Of a stretch of DNA of 52,459 bases, positions 19,101 to 27,212 are shown piece after piece (position 1 is the first letter of the stretch; each line of letters begins with the position of its first letter). Position numbers and translations under genes: made by a program. This DNA is from an uncultured Duncaniella sp. (GTDB lineage Bacteria; Bacteroidota; Bacteroidia; Bacteroidales; Muribaculaceae), in NCBI GenBank assembly GCA_910578615.1, contig CAJTRI010000017.1, positions 14,242 to 66,700 of the forward strand. The letters run 5' to 3'. Below the pieces are notes generated by a model. It worked only from the letters and a program-made list of their open reading frames with translations. It had not been told where the DNA came from and made no database searches.

Positions 19101-19315
19101 GAATAACGGCCGTCGATATCGGTGGCTACTCCAAGGCTCGTGCCTTTGATCCTTACACTCGCACCGGTCAGAGGTTCTCCGTCAGATTGGAGCGTGACCG
19201 TTCCTGAAACCGTGATCTTTGTCCCTGCCGCGCTGAGCGAAAACGCTGTAAACAACGTCAGGCAAAGAGCAGCCATAAAAGCTGATAAATGCTTTCGTAA
19301 AGTTACTTTAATCAT
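16154..19315 (-). CDS. susC: SusC-family TonB-dependent outer-membrane transporter
   Basis: The 1053-residue protein starts with a signal peptide and a carboxypeptidase-regulatory-like domain at about 35-105 (VSGTVTLQSDGEPLTGASVRIKG; DIDGRYSLQA). The TonB box region and plug follow (LDDVVVVGYGTMKRSDITGSV; NEPLYVIDGIAVEG; VLKDASATAIYGSRASNGVVLITTK). The long C-terminal beta barrel ends in the aromatic-rich YPSQRMFTFGLNVSL. With SusD it imports oligosaccharides using TonB energy. It is first in the core operon; a -7 box lies at 19355 and a putative regulator site at 19449. No anti-sigma partner interaction domain is seen, which fits control by the hybrid two-component system next door. Confidence 0.96.
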   Translation of the reverse strand: MIKVTLRKHLSAFMAALCLTLFTAFSLSAAGTKITVSGTVTLQSDGEPLTGASVRIKGTSLGVATDIDGRYSLQASTGDVLVFSYIGCVTEEVKVSGPTLDVQLKDDIQKLDDVVVVGYGTMKRSDITGSVVSVSEKDIKKTVVTTVDQALQGRAAGVQVTQNSGSPGGGISVAIRGTNSLNGNEPLYVIDGIAVEGQTNGNSSALSNINPSDIVSLEVLKDASATAIYGSRASNGVVLITTKRGSVGKTKISYEGYYATQRIPKYLETMNLRQYAQLYNERVDVLGWGEREEFADPSILGDGTNWQKEIFRNAGMHNHQLTVSGGTESTQFLISGGYTSQDGIAVGSSFERFTARINVDTKVAKWLKVGAQSSLSTTKRNNTIDDYNVIETALRQLPEMPAKNPDGSWGYQEDNQLGTYYTNPLADALTRENYNKGLQAIVNAYADINILPGLSARIEYGGTYDRNNSYYFQPEMVLGQFKQNSNSRRDASNSQFTSFKQYITYMKDFGKHGLNFMAGHESQESSWENLSAGRQGYLFNNIHSIEVGDLKTATNGSSNSSYAIESYYGRLNYNFDNRYLLTATLRADGTSTFGPDNRWGWFPSLALAWRMKNESFLKSVEWVSDAKLRFGWGIVGNQNAGSYAYGSVMSSVATAWGTGFFPGNFSNNKLKWEETKSYNVGFDLALFNNRLEFIFDAYLKNTDNLLMQAALPSYISGVISSPWVNTGELRNKGFEFTLNTVNISNRDLTWTSNLTFSLNRNKIMKLYTESTGIQGNHQSQTFTYTTVGNPVAQFYGYKVIGMFEKEGDFYLKDKNGDFILDSAGKPRFVAIPEDKQINEGTGVWYGDYIYEDVNGDGVIDEQDRTYLGNPEPKFTFGFNNTITWKGFDFNLFLTSSIGNDAYNYLAQQQSDPTNRWATLVSVSDFAKLGLIDPEGERTLDNMQVINPGCSTYRIDASSSNQNSRPSNIFVEDASYLRIKNLSVGYSLPKSLIGRIGIENLRVYCNIQNLYTFTNYKGYDPEVGAYNQSVLLRGVDYARYPSQRMFTFGLNVSL

Positions 19316-19354
19316 TAGTTCATGAGATTAGATGGTTAAATTATTATTGTTATG

Positions 19355-19362
19355 CAAAATTA
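19355..19362 (-). promoter_or_regulatory. -7 box of the susC operon
   Basis: TAATTTTG on the minus strand, predicted transcription start near 19348 and a leader of about 33 bases. There is no TTTG at the -33 position, as expected for a promoter that depends on an activator. Confidence 0.6.
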
Positions 19363-19448
19363 CGATATGTCAGATTTGCAGGACATTTTATTTGTTACCG
19401 CATGTGAGAATCGTCCCGTAAGGACAGTGCAAATTTGTTATATAAAAT

Positions 19449-19467
19449 GTGTAGTTTTGTTAAATCA
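19449..19467 (-). promoter_or_regulatory. Candidate regulator binding site upstream of susC
   Basis: gtgtagttttgttaaatca on the plus strand differs from gtgcagttttgttaactca at 34171-34189 in only two positions. The similarity continues on the left with tataaaat. Both sites are in the same orientation and 86-87 bases from the -7 box of their genes. The adjacent hybrid two-component regulator is the obvious candidate to bind it. Confidence 0.55.
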
Positions 19468-19493
19468 CTGACTATATGGCTCGAAGGGACAGA

Positions 19494-20930
19494 TTACTCA
19501 TCCCAGTCATCAGTACGGAATGGAACAAGGGGCAGACCTTTGAGATTGTGGATGGCGCCTATCGAGAAATTCTTGAAGCAATACCTCACAGCCTTTATGT
19601 CCTTTACCTTTTCGGAGGAAACCTCTATGGCACGGTTGTACCACAGCTCTCTGGCATCGGCCGGATAGAAGACCTTGTCATCACCAGCCACTTCGAATCC
19701 GTCCAGCGCGGCATTGGGGGTAAGGCCGTTCTCCACATTGTCGATATGTAGTATAACCTTGTCACCTTGGAAGTCGGCAGAAGCGAACTTAGGATAAGGA
19801 CTGTCTATCCCCTCCACACCATACGTGCGGCCTGCTGCCATAAAGGCAAGACGTTCTCCTATCTCTTTCTTCTTGGAGCCATGTATGTCATTAATCTCAT
19901 GTGGATATATAAGGTCGGTTGTGGATATGACGCCACTATTTGGGATGATTCCGGCAGCCTTGTGCTGGGCCTCGCGCAACATGGCGGCAATAGAGCCATC
20001 CGGGTTTCCGTAGTTCCATGCAGGAATCTCCACAAAGTAGAACGGAAGCTCACCGTCATTCCATTCCTCACGCCATATCCTTACCATATCGGCAAGACGC
20101 CGGGGATAGTTCTTGTGAGAACCTACATTTGCTTCACCCTGATTCCACAAAAAGCCTTTGACTGTATAGCCGGTAATGGGATGAAGCATGGCATTATACA
20201 TCACGTTTATACGCTCCCATAGGGGCAGGACGGAATCCGGGGTGGCCTTTTCACGTTCTACATCACAGTCAGGATAGCGTTCAAGCTGCTTTTTAGGCAT
20301 CCAGCCCTCCACCTTGCTACCACCGAGCGAACAGTTTATCACACCCACCGGCACACCGAGTATATCATTGAGAGAACAGGCAAAGAAATAAGCCACAGCC
20401 GAAAACTCTCCTGCGTTTACAGGCTTGCTCTCCATCCATTTACCTTCGGCACGTTCCTGTGGCTCGTAATCGCCACGACGGGTGACGGTGGCCACACGTA
20501 CGCCGGGATATTTCCCGGAATAGGCTATGGCCTGTCCGGCATTTTCAACCGGCTGGCACCAGAAACCTTTAAGCGGCATCTCCATATTAGACTGTCCGGA
20601 ACAGAGCCAGACCTCACCGACAAGGACATTGTCCAGCTTTATAGATGACCCGTCACCCACGATTTCGATAGACCGAGGAGTATACGACGCTTCGGGGGTA
20701 GCGATCTCCACGTCCCAGCGACCGTCTTTGCCGGCGCGGGCCGTATAGGATTTCGTATCCCATGACGGTGATACCGAGACCTCGGCTCCCGGAGTACACC
20801 ATCCCCATATACTGGCGTCAGACTTCTGTTGGAGCACCATATTGTCACTCATTATATCAGGAAGGGTGACCGATGCGTATGACATTCCTGCCGACATCGC
20901 GGCAAGACAGCTGAATATAAGTTTCTTCAT
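19494..20930 (-). CDS. SGNH/SASA-type carbohydrate acetylesterase
   Basis: The 478-residue product has a signal peptide (MKKLIFSCLAAMSAGMSYA) and the sialate O-acetylesterase-like architecture. The nucleophile is Ser114 in CSGQSNME, and the Asp/His pair is probably in NDIHGSKKKEIGERLA near residue 350. The conserved NCSLGGSKVEGWMP and FLWNQGEANVG blocks are also present. Its N-terminal module (TLPDIMSDNMVLQQKSDASIWGW) is standard for the family. Family members remove O-acetyl groups from various sugars. Sialic acid is unlikely in this locus; acetyl groups on galactose of xyloglucan or on other plant side chains are the better guess, and related SGNH enzymes (family CE20) do this in Xanthomonas. 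It is the last gene of the seven-gene operon, 12 bases after GH29. Confidence 0.85.
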   Translation of the reverse strand: MKKLIFSCLAAMSAGMSYASVTLPDIMSDNMVLQQKSDASIWGWCTPGAEVSVSPSWDTKSYTARAGKDGRWDVEIATPEASYTPRSIEIVGDGSSIKLDNVLVGEVWLCSGQSNMEMPLKGFWCQPVENAGQAIAYSGKYPGVRVATVTRRGDYEPQERAEGKWMESKPVNAGEFSAVAYFFACSLNDILGVPVGVINCSLGGSKVEGWMPKKQLERYPDCDVEREKATPDSVLPLWERINVMYNAMLHPITGYTVKGFLWNQGEANVGSHKNYPRRLADMVRIWREEWNDGELPFYFVEIPAWNYGNPDGSIAAMLREAQHKAAGIIPNSGVISTTDLIYPHEINDIHGSKKKEIGERLAFMAAGRTYGVEGIDSPYPKFASADFQGDKVILHIDNVENGLTPNAALDGFEVAGDDKVFYPADARELWYNRAIEVSSEKVKDIKAVRYCFKNFSIGAIHNLKGLPLVPFRTDDWDE

Positions 20931-20942
20931 GATTGACCGGGA

Positions 20943-22541
20943 TTATGAGATTTTCAACACAAACGATATATCATTAGGTTTCTTGTTACGGGGCAGTCTG
21001 ACAACAAGACCGTCGGCCGTAAGCTGATGACCCACCTTCCCGGCTCCGAGAAGTTCCACTTTCTTGATTTTAGCGAGGTAAAGACCTCTGTCGGAGGCAA
21101 GAGACTTTATGAGCACCTTTCCGTCCTCGGGCCATGCCAGCACATGGGCATACAGGATATCGCCTTTCTTCACGAACCGAATATCGGCAGGTGTATAGGG
21201 AGCAGTCTTACCCTCGTTGAAACCGGGGCCGTCAAGAGGTATTATATTATCTGTGGAAGGCCCTTCGCCGTATACTGCCCATGGACGTGTTCCGAAGATA
21301 CCTTCCTTGTTGATATCCATCCACGCGGCTATATCTTCGAGAATCTTTTCTTCCTTATCGTCAATAGTGCCGTCTCCCTTCATAGGGACGCTCAGAAGCA
21401 TATTTCCGTTCTTGCTCACGATATCCACAAGCATATGGATAACGGTCTTTGCCGATTTGTACCAGTTGTCATCATAGCAGGAGCGGTCATAATGCCAGCT
21501 GCCAAGACATGTACATGTCTGCCATGCATCCTTCTGACCTTCGGAGGGAACACCCTTTTCAACATCCCACACCAATGCCTTCTTATGGTCATCTTGAAGC
21601 TTCTTGCCGAATACCACCGCTTCAAGACGGCCATCGTTGAGACGCATGTTCCGATTGTAGTAGTGGGACACCACGTCAAGGCCTGTGTCATTGATTGGCC
21701 AGAACGGGAGCACGCTGTCATCGAAATAAACAAGATCGGGATTGTAATGGTTGATCATATCGACAGTGCGGTTGAAGAAGTTGTCAAAATACTCCTTGGA
21801 AGGCATTGAGACACCTTCGGGCCAATCCCAGACACTCCATATATGTTCGCTGAGGGAATGGTTCTGGACATACAGTTCCTGGGGGTCGTAACCTTCCCAC
21901 CATTTGCCTTTGCCGTCCTCTTTCGTCACCACTCGCGCGTCATAGGAAATACCTGCATAGGGGCCGGTCTTGTCCGCACCCTGCGCCGTCTCATACCATG
22001 TCCATGCATGTGACGAATGGATGCTCACTCCGAAAGGAAGCCCGCACTTACGTGCTGCCTTCTCCCACTCGGCAAGGATATCTCTTTTCGGCCCCATGTT
22101 CACGGAGTTCCAGGACTGGTATTTGCTGTCCCATAGATCCATATTGTCGTGGTGGTTGCCCATGGCGAAGAAATACTGTGCACCAACCCTTTTGTAGAGA
22201 CTGACAAGTTTCTCCGGATCCCATTTCTCGGCCTTCCATTCGTTTATCACATCCTTGAATCCGAATTCCGAGGGGTGGCCGTATTTTTCAATATGCTTTT
22301 TATAGGCATTTCCACCCTCCTGGTACATAGCCATTCCATACCAGTCGCCGGCCTCAGGCTGGCACTGTGGGCCCCAGTGTGCCCAGATGCCGAATTTGGC
22401 ATCACGAAACCATTCGGGTGTGTCGTATTGCGACAACGATTCCCACGTAGGTTCAAACTTTCCTGTCTCAGCGGCTTCACGCTGTGCGAAAACATTCCCG
22501 CTCCACGCAAGCATGGCAGCAAGAACCAATTCCTTTTTCAT
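20943..22541 (-). CDS. Alpha-L-fucosidase, GH29
   Basis: The secreted protein (532 residues; signal MKKELVLAAMLAWSGNVFAQ) has the GH29 barrel signatures WFRDAKFGIWAHWGPQC, MGNHHDNMDLWDSKY and the nucleophile Asp274 in PDLVYFDDSV. The C-terminal third (from about 440) is the usual small beta-sandwich. The acid/base residue is variable in this family and I cannot point to it safely. GH29 is a retaining family acting on terminal alpha-linked fucose. In this locus the fucose capping galactose of fucogalactoxyloglucan is the likely target, although alpha-1,2-fucose is more often handled by GH95, so the linkage is open. It is sixth in the operon, between GH2 and the acetylesterase. Confidence 0.9.
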   Translation of the reverse strand: MKKELVLAAMLAWSGNVFAQREAAETGKFEPTWESLSQYDTPEWFRDAKFGIWAHWGPQCQPEAGDWYGMAMYQEGGNAYKKHIEKYGHPSEFGFKDVINEWKAEKWDPEKLVSLYKRVGAQYFFAMGNHHDNMDLWDSKYQSWNSVNMGPKRDILAEWEKAARKCGLPFGVSIHSSHAWTWYETAQGADKTGPYAGISYDARVVTKEDGKGKWWEGYDPQELYVQNHSLSEHIWSVWDWPEGVSMPSKEYFDNFFNRTVDMINHYNPDLVYFDDSVLPFWPINDTGLDVVSHYYNRNMRLNDGRLEAVVFGKKLQDDHKKALVWDVEKGVPSEGQKDAWQTCTCLGSWHYDRSCYDDNWYKSAKTVIHMLVDIVSKNGNMLLSVPMKGDGTIDDKEEKILEDIAAWMDINKEGIFGTRPWAVYGEGPSTDNIIPLDGPGFNEGKTAPYTPADIRFVKKGDILYAHVLAWPEDGKVLIKSLASDRGLYLAKIKKVELLGAGKVGHQLTADGLVVRLPRNKKPNDISFVLKIS

Positions 22542-22578
22542 GGTTGTTTATATGTTTAGTAGTTAGTGAAATACATAT

Positions 22579-25332
22579 TTAAATTATAATCCATAAGCTT
22601 CCAGAGATCGGCACCCAGTTTAGCTGCATATTCTTCATGCCGGAAGGGCCAAGCTGTTCAGGACGCTGGAACTTGGTACCAACCGGCGGAATAGCGTGCA
22701 TGAAACCAAGCGAAGTCTCTGGCAGAACAGGAGTTGTGTATCCGTTGGTGTCACACTGCGGTTTCCGTGGATTGAGCATCTGGAAGAAAAGTCCGGGAGA
22801 TGACGGGATAAATGTGATGTCACGCTCAGACGTCCTTACAGTCACAGCCCGACAGTCGGCGTGGAAGCCCTTGAATTCTGGATATTCCCACGACTCTCCC
22901 GTAACCGTATTGTTGTATTTTTTTGCATGACAGCCGAACGACATGCCTTCAAGCCTGTTTTTCCACACCCTGTATGGCCCCTCTCCTATCCATTCCATAC
23001 CTGTGACCTTCTCCTCGGGATACATGAATCCAACTCCGAAGAAATCACACTCGCCTTTCACCGAGAATGAATAGTCGATCCGAGGCGGTCGGGAAGGGGA
23101 AAATATCCATTTTATCCATCTTCCGCCATCCATAACCGGCTCCACCACATAGCAATCGCCATCTCTGTAATGACGAAGGCCGTGGCTGTCACCTTCGGAG
23201 GGAACCACGACAGGGCCGCCATGAAGAGAGACTTGGCCGCCGGAGGTCTTGATACCGTTTAACATACCAGACCTGACATCAAACCCATACATATTATCAC
23301 CTTGCTGTATGACGAGTATACTGTCTGACTTGAATACTTTTACAGGCTCCGTCTTCCAGTCGCCCATAAGACGCTCAGGGAATGTATTTCCTGCCCCGAT
23401 AGGCCAGCTGTAAGTATATATCTCTTGTCCTTTCGGGTCTTTTATCGATACCGACAGTCTGTCATACCTGTTCCATCCATCACGCAACGGCAGTTCTATG
23501 TTACGCCTCTCGCCGGGGGCACAGTCGGGAGAAATGACGATACCGCTGTCAGCCAGACTTTCAGAATATGACCCATCGGCATTTCTACGCATTTCCCACA
23601 AAGAATAGGTAAAGCCACATTCCGACAAATTGGTAAACATATGGTTGTTCTCGACACTGAGCGAGACTGTACCTTTCCCGGGAATAATACGGTTGGTAAT
23701 CTTTACCGGCGACCATATCTCCTTTATGGCATAGTAGCTGCCCTCCTTCTCTCTGTACGGCCCGACAATACCGTCAGGAGCGGCATCGCGGCGACAATCT
23801 ATACTGTCGTTCATATCGCTCCTCACAAGTCCTTCGTCAAGCAAAGCCCACACAAAGCCACCGGCAGGAGCGCGATGTCTCATCATCACGTCCCAGAAAT
23901 CACCGAGTGAGGCTCCGGCGCCACCATCATATACCCCATGCATAAACTCAGTGGGAAAATATATGTCACGGTCATAAATAGTGGAATTAACCACATAATT
24001 ATAATCAGGATAATGCTTGGTGTCAGTACCGTTAAATCGCTCCCAAGGATGTATGACGAAACGGTTCTGAATATCATACAGCCCGTAATCTCCATCGACC
24101 TCCCGGTTCCAGCCGCCCTCGTTGCCATTGGCCCACAGGATGACCGAAGGATGGTTGCGGTCTCGTTCGACAACCGATTTAGCAAGCGGGCGTGCCACAC
24201 GGGTATCATATTTTTTCTGCCACCCGCAAAGCTCGTCAATCACAAGAAGGCCTATCGAGTCACATATTTCAAGAAAATCCTTGTCAGGAGGATAATGCGA
24301 CATTCTCACGGCATTCATATTCATGCCCTTTATCAGCTCGGCATCTGCCAGAGATATTTCACGTGACAGCGTCCGGCCGCTTTCAGGCCAGAAGCAATGA
24401 CGGTTTACACCTTTGAATATAATACGTCGGCCGTTGAGATAAAAACCGTCATTTTCACGAAATTCCACCGTTCTGAAACCTATCTTCTCTTCTACGCGGT
24501 GAACGGCCTTACCATTCTCGCGAAGTTCGGCCACGACACGGTAAAGTGACGGCGTCTCATGACTCCACGGAGTGATACCGCCCACGATAGAACGTGCCAC
24601 ACCGTCATCACCGACACCAATCGGCCCTGACAGTCTTTTCCCGTCAAGAGTCTCTACACGGACACTCACATCCTTCATCAGGCAGCCGTCTGACAGATAA
24701 GGTTTTACAGCTATGGAGCCATCCGCCTTTGCATCTACGGCGATACTTGCAATGTGATGCAAGGGTTTTATTTCAAGATATACAGGGCGGTAGATTCCAC
24801 CAAACAGCCAAAAGTCCGACTGACGCTCGGCCCGGTAAACCGAAGTATCGGAAGGACATTTCCTCACCCTTACTTCAAGTTCGTTTTTCTTTCCATACTT
24901 CAACAGGTCGGAAACGTCATATCTAAACCTATAAAAACCGCCCTCATGTTTATCGCCGGCTTTCATGCCGTTGATCATGACGTCAGTATCGGTCATCACA
25001 CCTTCAAATACGATTTCGACATGACTGCCTTTCCATGAATCTTCCACATGGAAACGGTGCTTGTATATTCCGCTCTCATCCGAACCGGAAGGCTCTTCCC
25101 AGCCGTAGTAATAAGTACCAAAACCCTGTGTCTCCCAGCAGGAGGGGACTTTTATACGGCTCCACTTACCACTGTTACGTCCCGATGTGCACATAAAGTC
25201 CCATACCACATCCGTATCCTTGTCAAGGCCGGAAAGATAACATCTTTCCGTGTCAACCTTTGAAGCGAGGCATGCCATCCGGCATACTCCGAACACACAT
25301 ATAAGGATAAATGAGAGCAAACGCCTGTTCAT
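22579..25332 (-). CDS. GH2 family enzyme, probable beta-galactosidase (917 residues)
   Basis: The domain order is that of LacZ-like GH2 proteins: sugar-binding jelly roll (about 25-210, with SCWETQGFGTYYYGWEEP), Ig-like domain, barrel and C-terminal beta domains. Within the barrel, FKGVNRHCFWPESGRT, NMNAVRMSHYPPD and the acid/base Glu405 in NGNEGG are visible; the nucleophile is Glu462 in YFPTEFMHG. The nucleophile context differs from the usual PxxxxEY of LacZ, as does NGNEGG from MGNE, so it is a divergent GH2 whose substrate may not be plain beta-galactoside. The N-terminus is a signal peptide. It is fifth in the operon, 11 bases after GH97. Other GH2 activities such as glucuronidase or mannosidase seem less likely but are not excluded. 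Confidence 0.85.
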   Translation of the reverse strand: MNRRLLSFILICVFGVCRMACLASKVDTERCYLSGLDKDTDVVWDFMCTSGRNSGKWSRIKVPSCWETQGFGTYYYGWEEPSGSDESGIYKHRFHVEDSWKGSHVEIVFEGVMTDTDVMINGMKAGDKHEGGFYRFRYDVSDLLKYGKKNELEVRVRKCPSDTSVYRAERQSDFWLFGGIYRPVYLEIKPLHHIASIAVDAKADGSIAVKPYLSDGCLMKDVSVRVETLDGKRLSGPIGVGDDGVARSIVGGITPWSHETPSLYRVVAELRENGKAVHRVEEKIGFRTVEFRENDGFYLNGRRIIFKGVNRHCFWPESGRTLSREISLADAELIKGMNMNAVRMSHYPPDKDFLEICDSIGLLVIDELCGWQKKYDTRVARPLAKSVVERDRNHPSVILWANGNEGGWNREVDGDYGLYDIQNRFVIHPWERFNGTDTKHYPDYNYVVNSTIYDRDIYFPTEFMHGVYDGGAGASLGDFWDVMMRHRAPAGGFVWALLDEGLVRSDMNDSIDCRRDAAPDGIVGPYREKEGSYYAIKEIWSPVKITNRIIPGKGTVSLSVENNHMFTNLSECGFTYSLWEMRRNADGSYSESLADSGIVISPDCAPGERRNIELPLRDGWNRYDRLSVSIKDPKGQEIYTYSWPIGAGNTFPERLMGDWKTEPVKVFKSDSILVIQQGDNMYGFDVRSGMLNGIKTSGGQVSLHGGPVVVPSEGDSHGLRHYRDGDCYVVEPVMDGGRWIKWIFSPSRPPRIDYSFSVKGECDFFGVGFMYPEEKVTGMEWIGEGPYRVWKNRLEGMSFGCHAKKYNNTVTGESWEYPEFKGFHADCRAVTVRTSERDITFIPSSPGLFFQMLNPRKPQCDTNGYTTPVLPETSLGFMHAIPPVGTKFQRPEQLGPSGMKNMQLNWVPISGSLWIII

Positions 25333-25343
25333 ACTGGTAACAT

Positions 25344-27212
25344 TTATTTTTCAATCACAAATACCGCACCGCCACGAGGTGCAAGCTTAATCGAGGAAGG
25401 AAGTTTCTCCACATTCTCCTCAATCCTCCAACCTGATTCTCCGTCAGTATATAGAGTGTGTCTGCCATTATTCAGATTCAGCACAGACCACTCAGGCTCG
25501 ATCGAGACAGGCTCTTCTGTTCCGTTCAATAATCCCACATACCATTTGCCACCACTTTCACGCGCGAGTGCCACATGTCTGCCGGGAAAGCCTGAAAGCA
25601 GCTTTGTATCCTCCCATACGGACGGAAGCGCCCCGAGGAAAGCCCTTATCTCCTCAGGCTGGCCGAGATACACCTCAGGCTTGTCGGCAAGGTGTTGGAG
25701 GGCTGACTCAAACACCACCGTAAGGGCCAGTTCGTGGCCGTCAGTCGTAATATGCGGGTTCTGGGAGTCAGAGAATGTACATGGGGTATAATCCATCGGC
25801 CCCACCACATTCCTTGTAAAAGGAAGTGTGGCGTTGTGCGAGGCAGCAAGCTGTGTAAGAGCCGGCCCGTTATTATACCATTCGGCCCCATAGACAGCCT
25901 CGGCAGACATGAAGTTGGGATAAGTGCGTTGCCAGCCACGCGGAATAGTCGCCCCGTGGAAGTTGACAAGGAGATGATGTCGTGACGCACTTTCAAGAAT
26001 GTCGGTACAATAGTCCATCACCTCAGGGCCGTCGCCACAGAAGAAGTCAATCTTGACACCTGCCACTCCTTTGGATTCAAGCCATGCAAATTCTTTTTCT
26101 CTGTCCTCAGGCTTGTTAAGACGGAACAACGGCCCCGCTATCTGGTCTACCCATGCAGTCGAAGAGTTGTACCACACAAGCACTTTCACATTCCTTGCAT
26201 CGGCATATGCAATGGCATCATCTATATCACCGCCATTGGCCATGACATCCCACTCCCAGTCAATCAACACGTAAGGCAATCCGAGGTCGGCAGCCATATC
26301 TATGTATCGTTTTACAATCTGGTAATCTTTGGAGCCACGGTTATATCCCCAATAGATCCACGAAACTACACCGGGTCTGATCCATGAAACGTCCTGAAAC
26401 GATGCAGCATCGCTGACATCCGTTATAAGGGTTGATTCTACTATATCCGCAAGTTCTCCGAGCATTACCACACGCCATGGAGACACATACTTGTCATGAT
26501 GTGACGTGCGGCCTGCCGGAAAGACCTTATACTCCCCTTCATTCATATTCACAGTCTTGACTGACGATGCGGTGGAACCGTGATTGACATTGGCCTCTGA
26601 TATTAGCGCCCAAGGGCCTCCGTCCTGCGAATGTACGAGCATCGGATAGCCATAGTGTTTCCCATCGCCATCCCAGGAAGTTGTCCGAGGATAGAAATTC
26701 TCATAGTCATTGCGGAACTCCTGCAACCATCTTTCAGCCCCGTCTTTGATTTTATAGGTGGTAAGTTCGTCAGCCAAAACGGCATCGCCGATATTATCAC
26801 ATTCATATCTGAACGCCACACCGTCACCATAGACACGTACCACCATCACACGGCTGCCGTCATCGGAACAGTCAAGACGGTATTCAGTCCCTTTATTGGA
26901 ACAATGCCTCCTCTTGCCTGTAAGCATTTCATAAGACTCCTCCACAGGACGTTGAGAGACAACAGACTTCACCTTCCACGGACTGCTTTCCCGTCCGTCC
27001 ATAACAATTCCCAATGCCGGTATGTCAATAACGTTTATATCATTGACTCCGAGACTCATGCAAGAGCCACCCGACTGGACATCGGTTATCGAGACGCTGA
27101 CGTCTGAGTTAGGAGAGGTTAGATTGAGATTATCGGCTCCGACTGTATCGCAAATAGCAATCATTGCTACAAGCACCGCTGTAATATTCTTTCCCATATC
27201 AGACAAAACCAT
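25344..27212 (-). CDS. GH97 family enzyme, retaining alpha-galactosidase type
   Basis: The 622-residue protein has an N-terminal beta-supersandwich (LTSPNSDVSVSITDV), a barrel (GVVSWIYWGYNRGSKDYQ; VLIDWEWD) and a C-terminal beta domain. Asp389 in AGVKIDFF sits where retaining GH97 alpha-galactosidases carry their nucleophile; inverting enzymes such as SusB lack it. HGATIPRGWQRTYPN and SAEAVYGAEW follow as in that group. Retaining members act on alpha-D-galactosides, some also on beta-L-arabinopyranosides. The ATG overlaps the GH42 stop codon (TAATG), which supports the start at 27212 and translational coupling; a second ATG at 27197 also gives a signal peptide (MGKNITAVLVAMIAIC). Confidence 0.88.
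   Translation of the reverse strand: MVLSDMGKNITAVLVAMIAICDTVGADNLNLTSPNSDVSVSITDVQSGGSCMSLGVNDINVIDIPALGIVMDGRESSPWKVKSVVSQRPVEESYEMLTGKRRHCSNKGTEYRLDCSDDGSRVMVVRVYGDGVAFRYECDNIGDAVLADELTTYKIKDGAERWLQEFRNDYENFYPRTTSWDGDGKHYGYPMLVHSQDGGPWALISEANVNHGSTASSVKTVNMNEGEYKVFPAGRTSHHDKYVSPWRVVMLGELADIVESTLITDVSDAASFQDVSWIRPGVVSWIYWGYNRGSKDYQIVKRYIDMAADLGLPYVLIDWEWDVMANGGDIDDAIAYADARNVKVLVWYNSSTAWVDQIAGPLFRLNKPEDREKEFAWLESKGVAGVKIDFFCGDGPEVMDYCTDILESASRHHLLVNFHGATIPRGWQRTYPNFMSAEAVYGAEWYNNGPALTQLAASHNATLPFTRNVVGPMDYTPCTFSDSQNPHITTDGHELALTVVFESALQHLADKPEVYLGQPEEIRAFLGALPSVWEDTKLLSGFPGRHVALARESGGKWYVGLLNGTEEPVSIEPEWSVLNLNNGRHTLYTDGESGWRIEENVEKLPSSIKLAPRGGAVFVIEK

Noticed and set aside
14459..19315. Starch use, suggested by the SusC/SusD names and GH31/GH97 genes
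   Set aside because: There is no GH13, the GH97 proteins have the retaining alpha-galactosidase-type Asp, and BACON-GH5 with the regulator type points to a beta-glucan backbone.
19396..19432. Small hairpin gtcc-cgtaa-ggac between the acetylesterase and susC as a terminator
   Set aside because: The stem is only four pairs and no T-run follows, so readthrough toward susC cannot be excluded.
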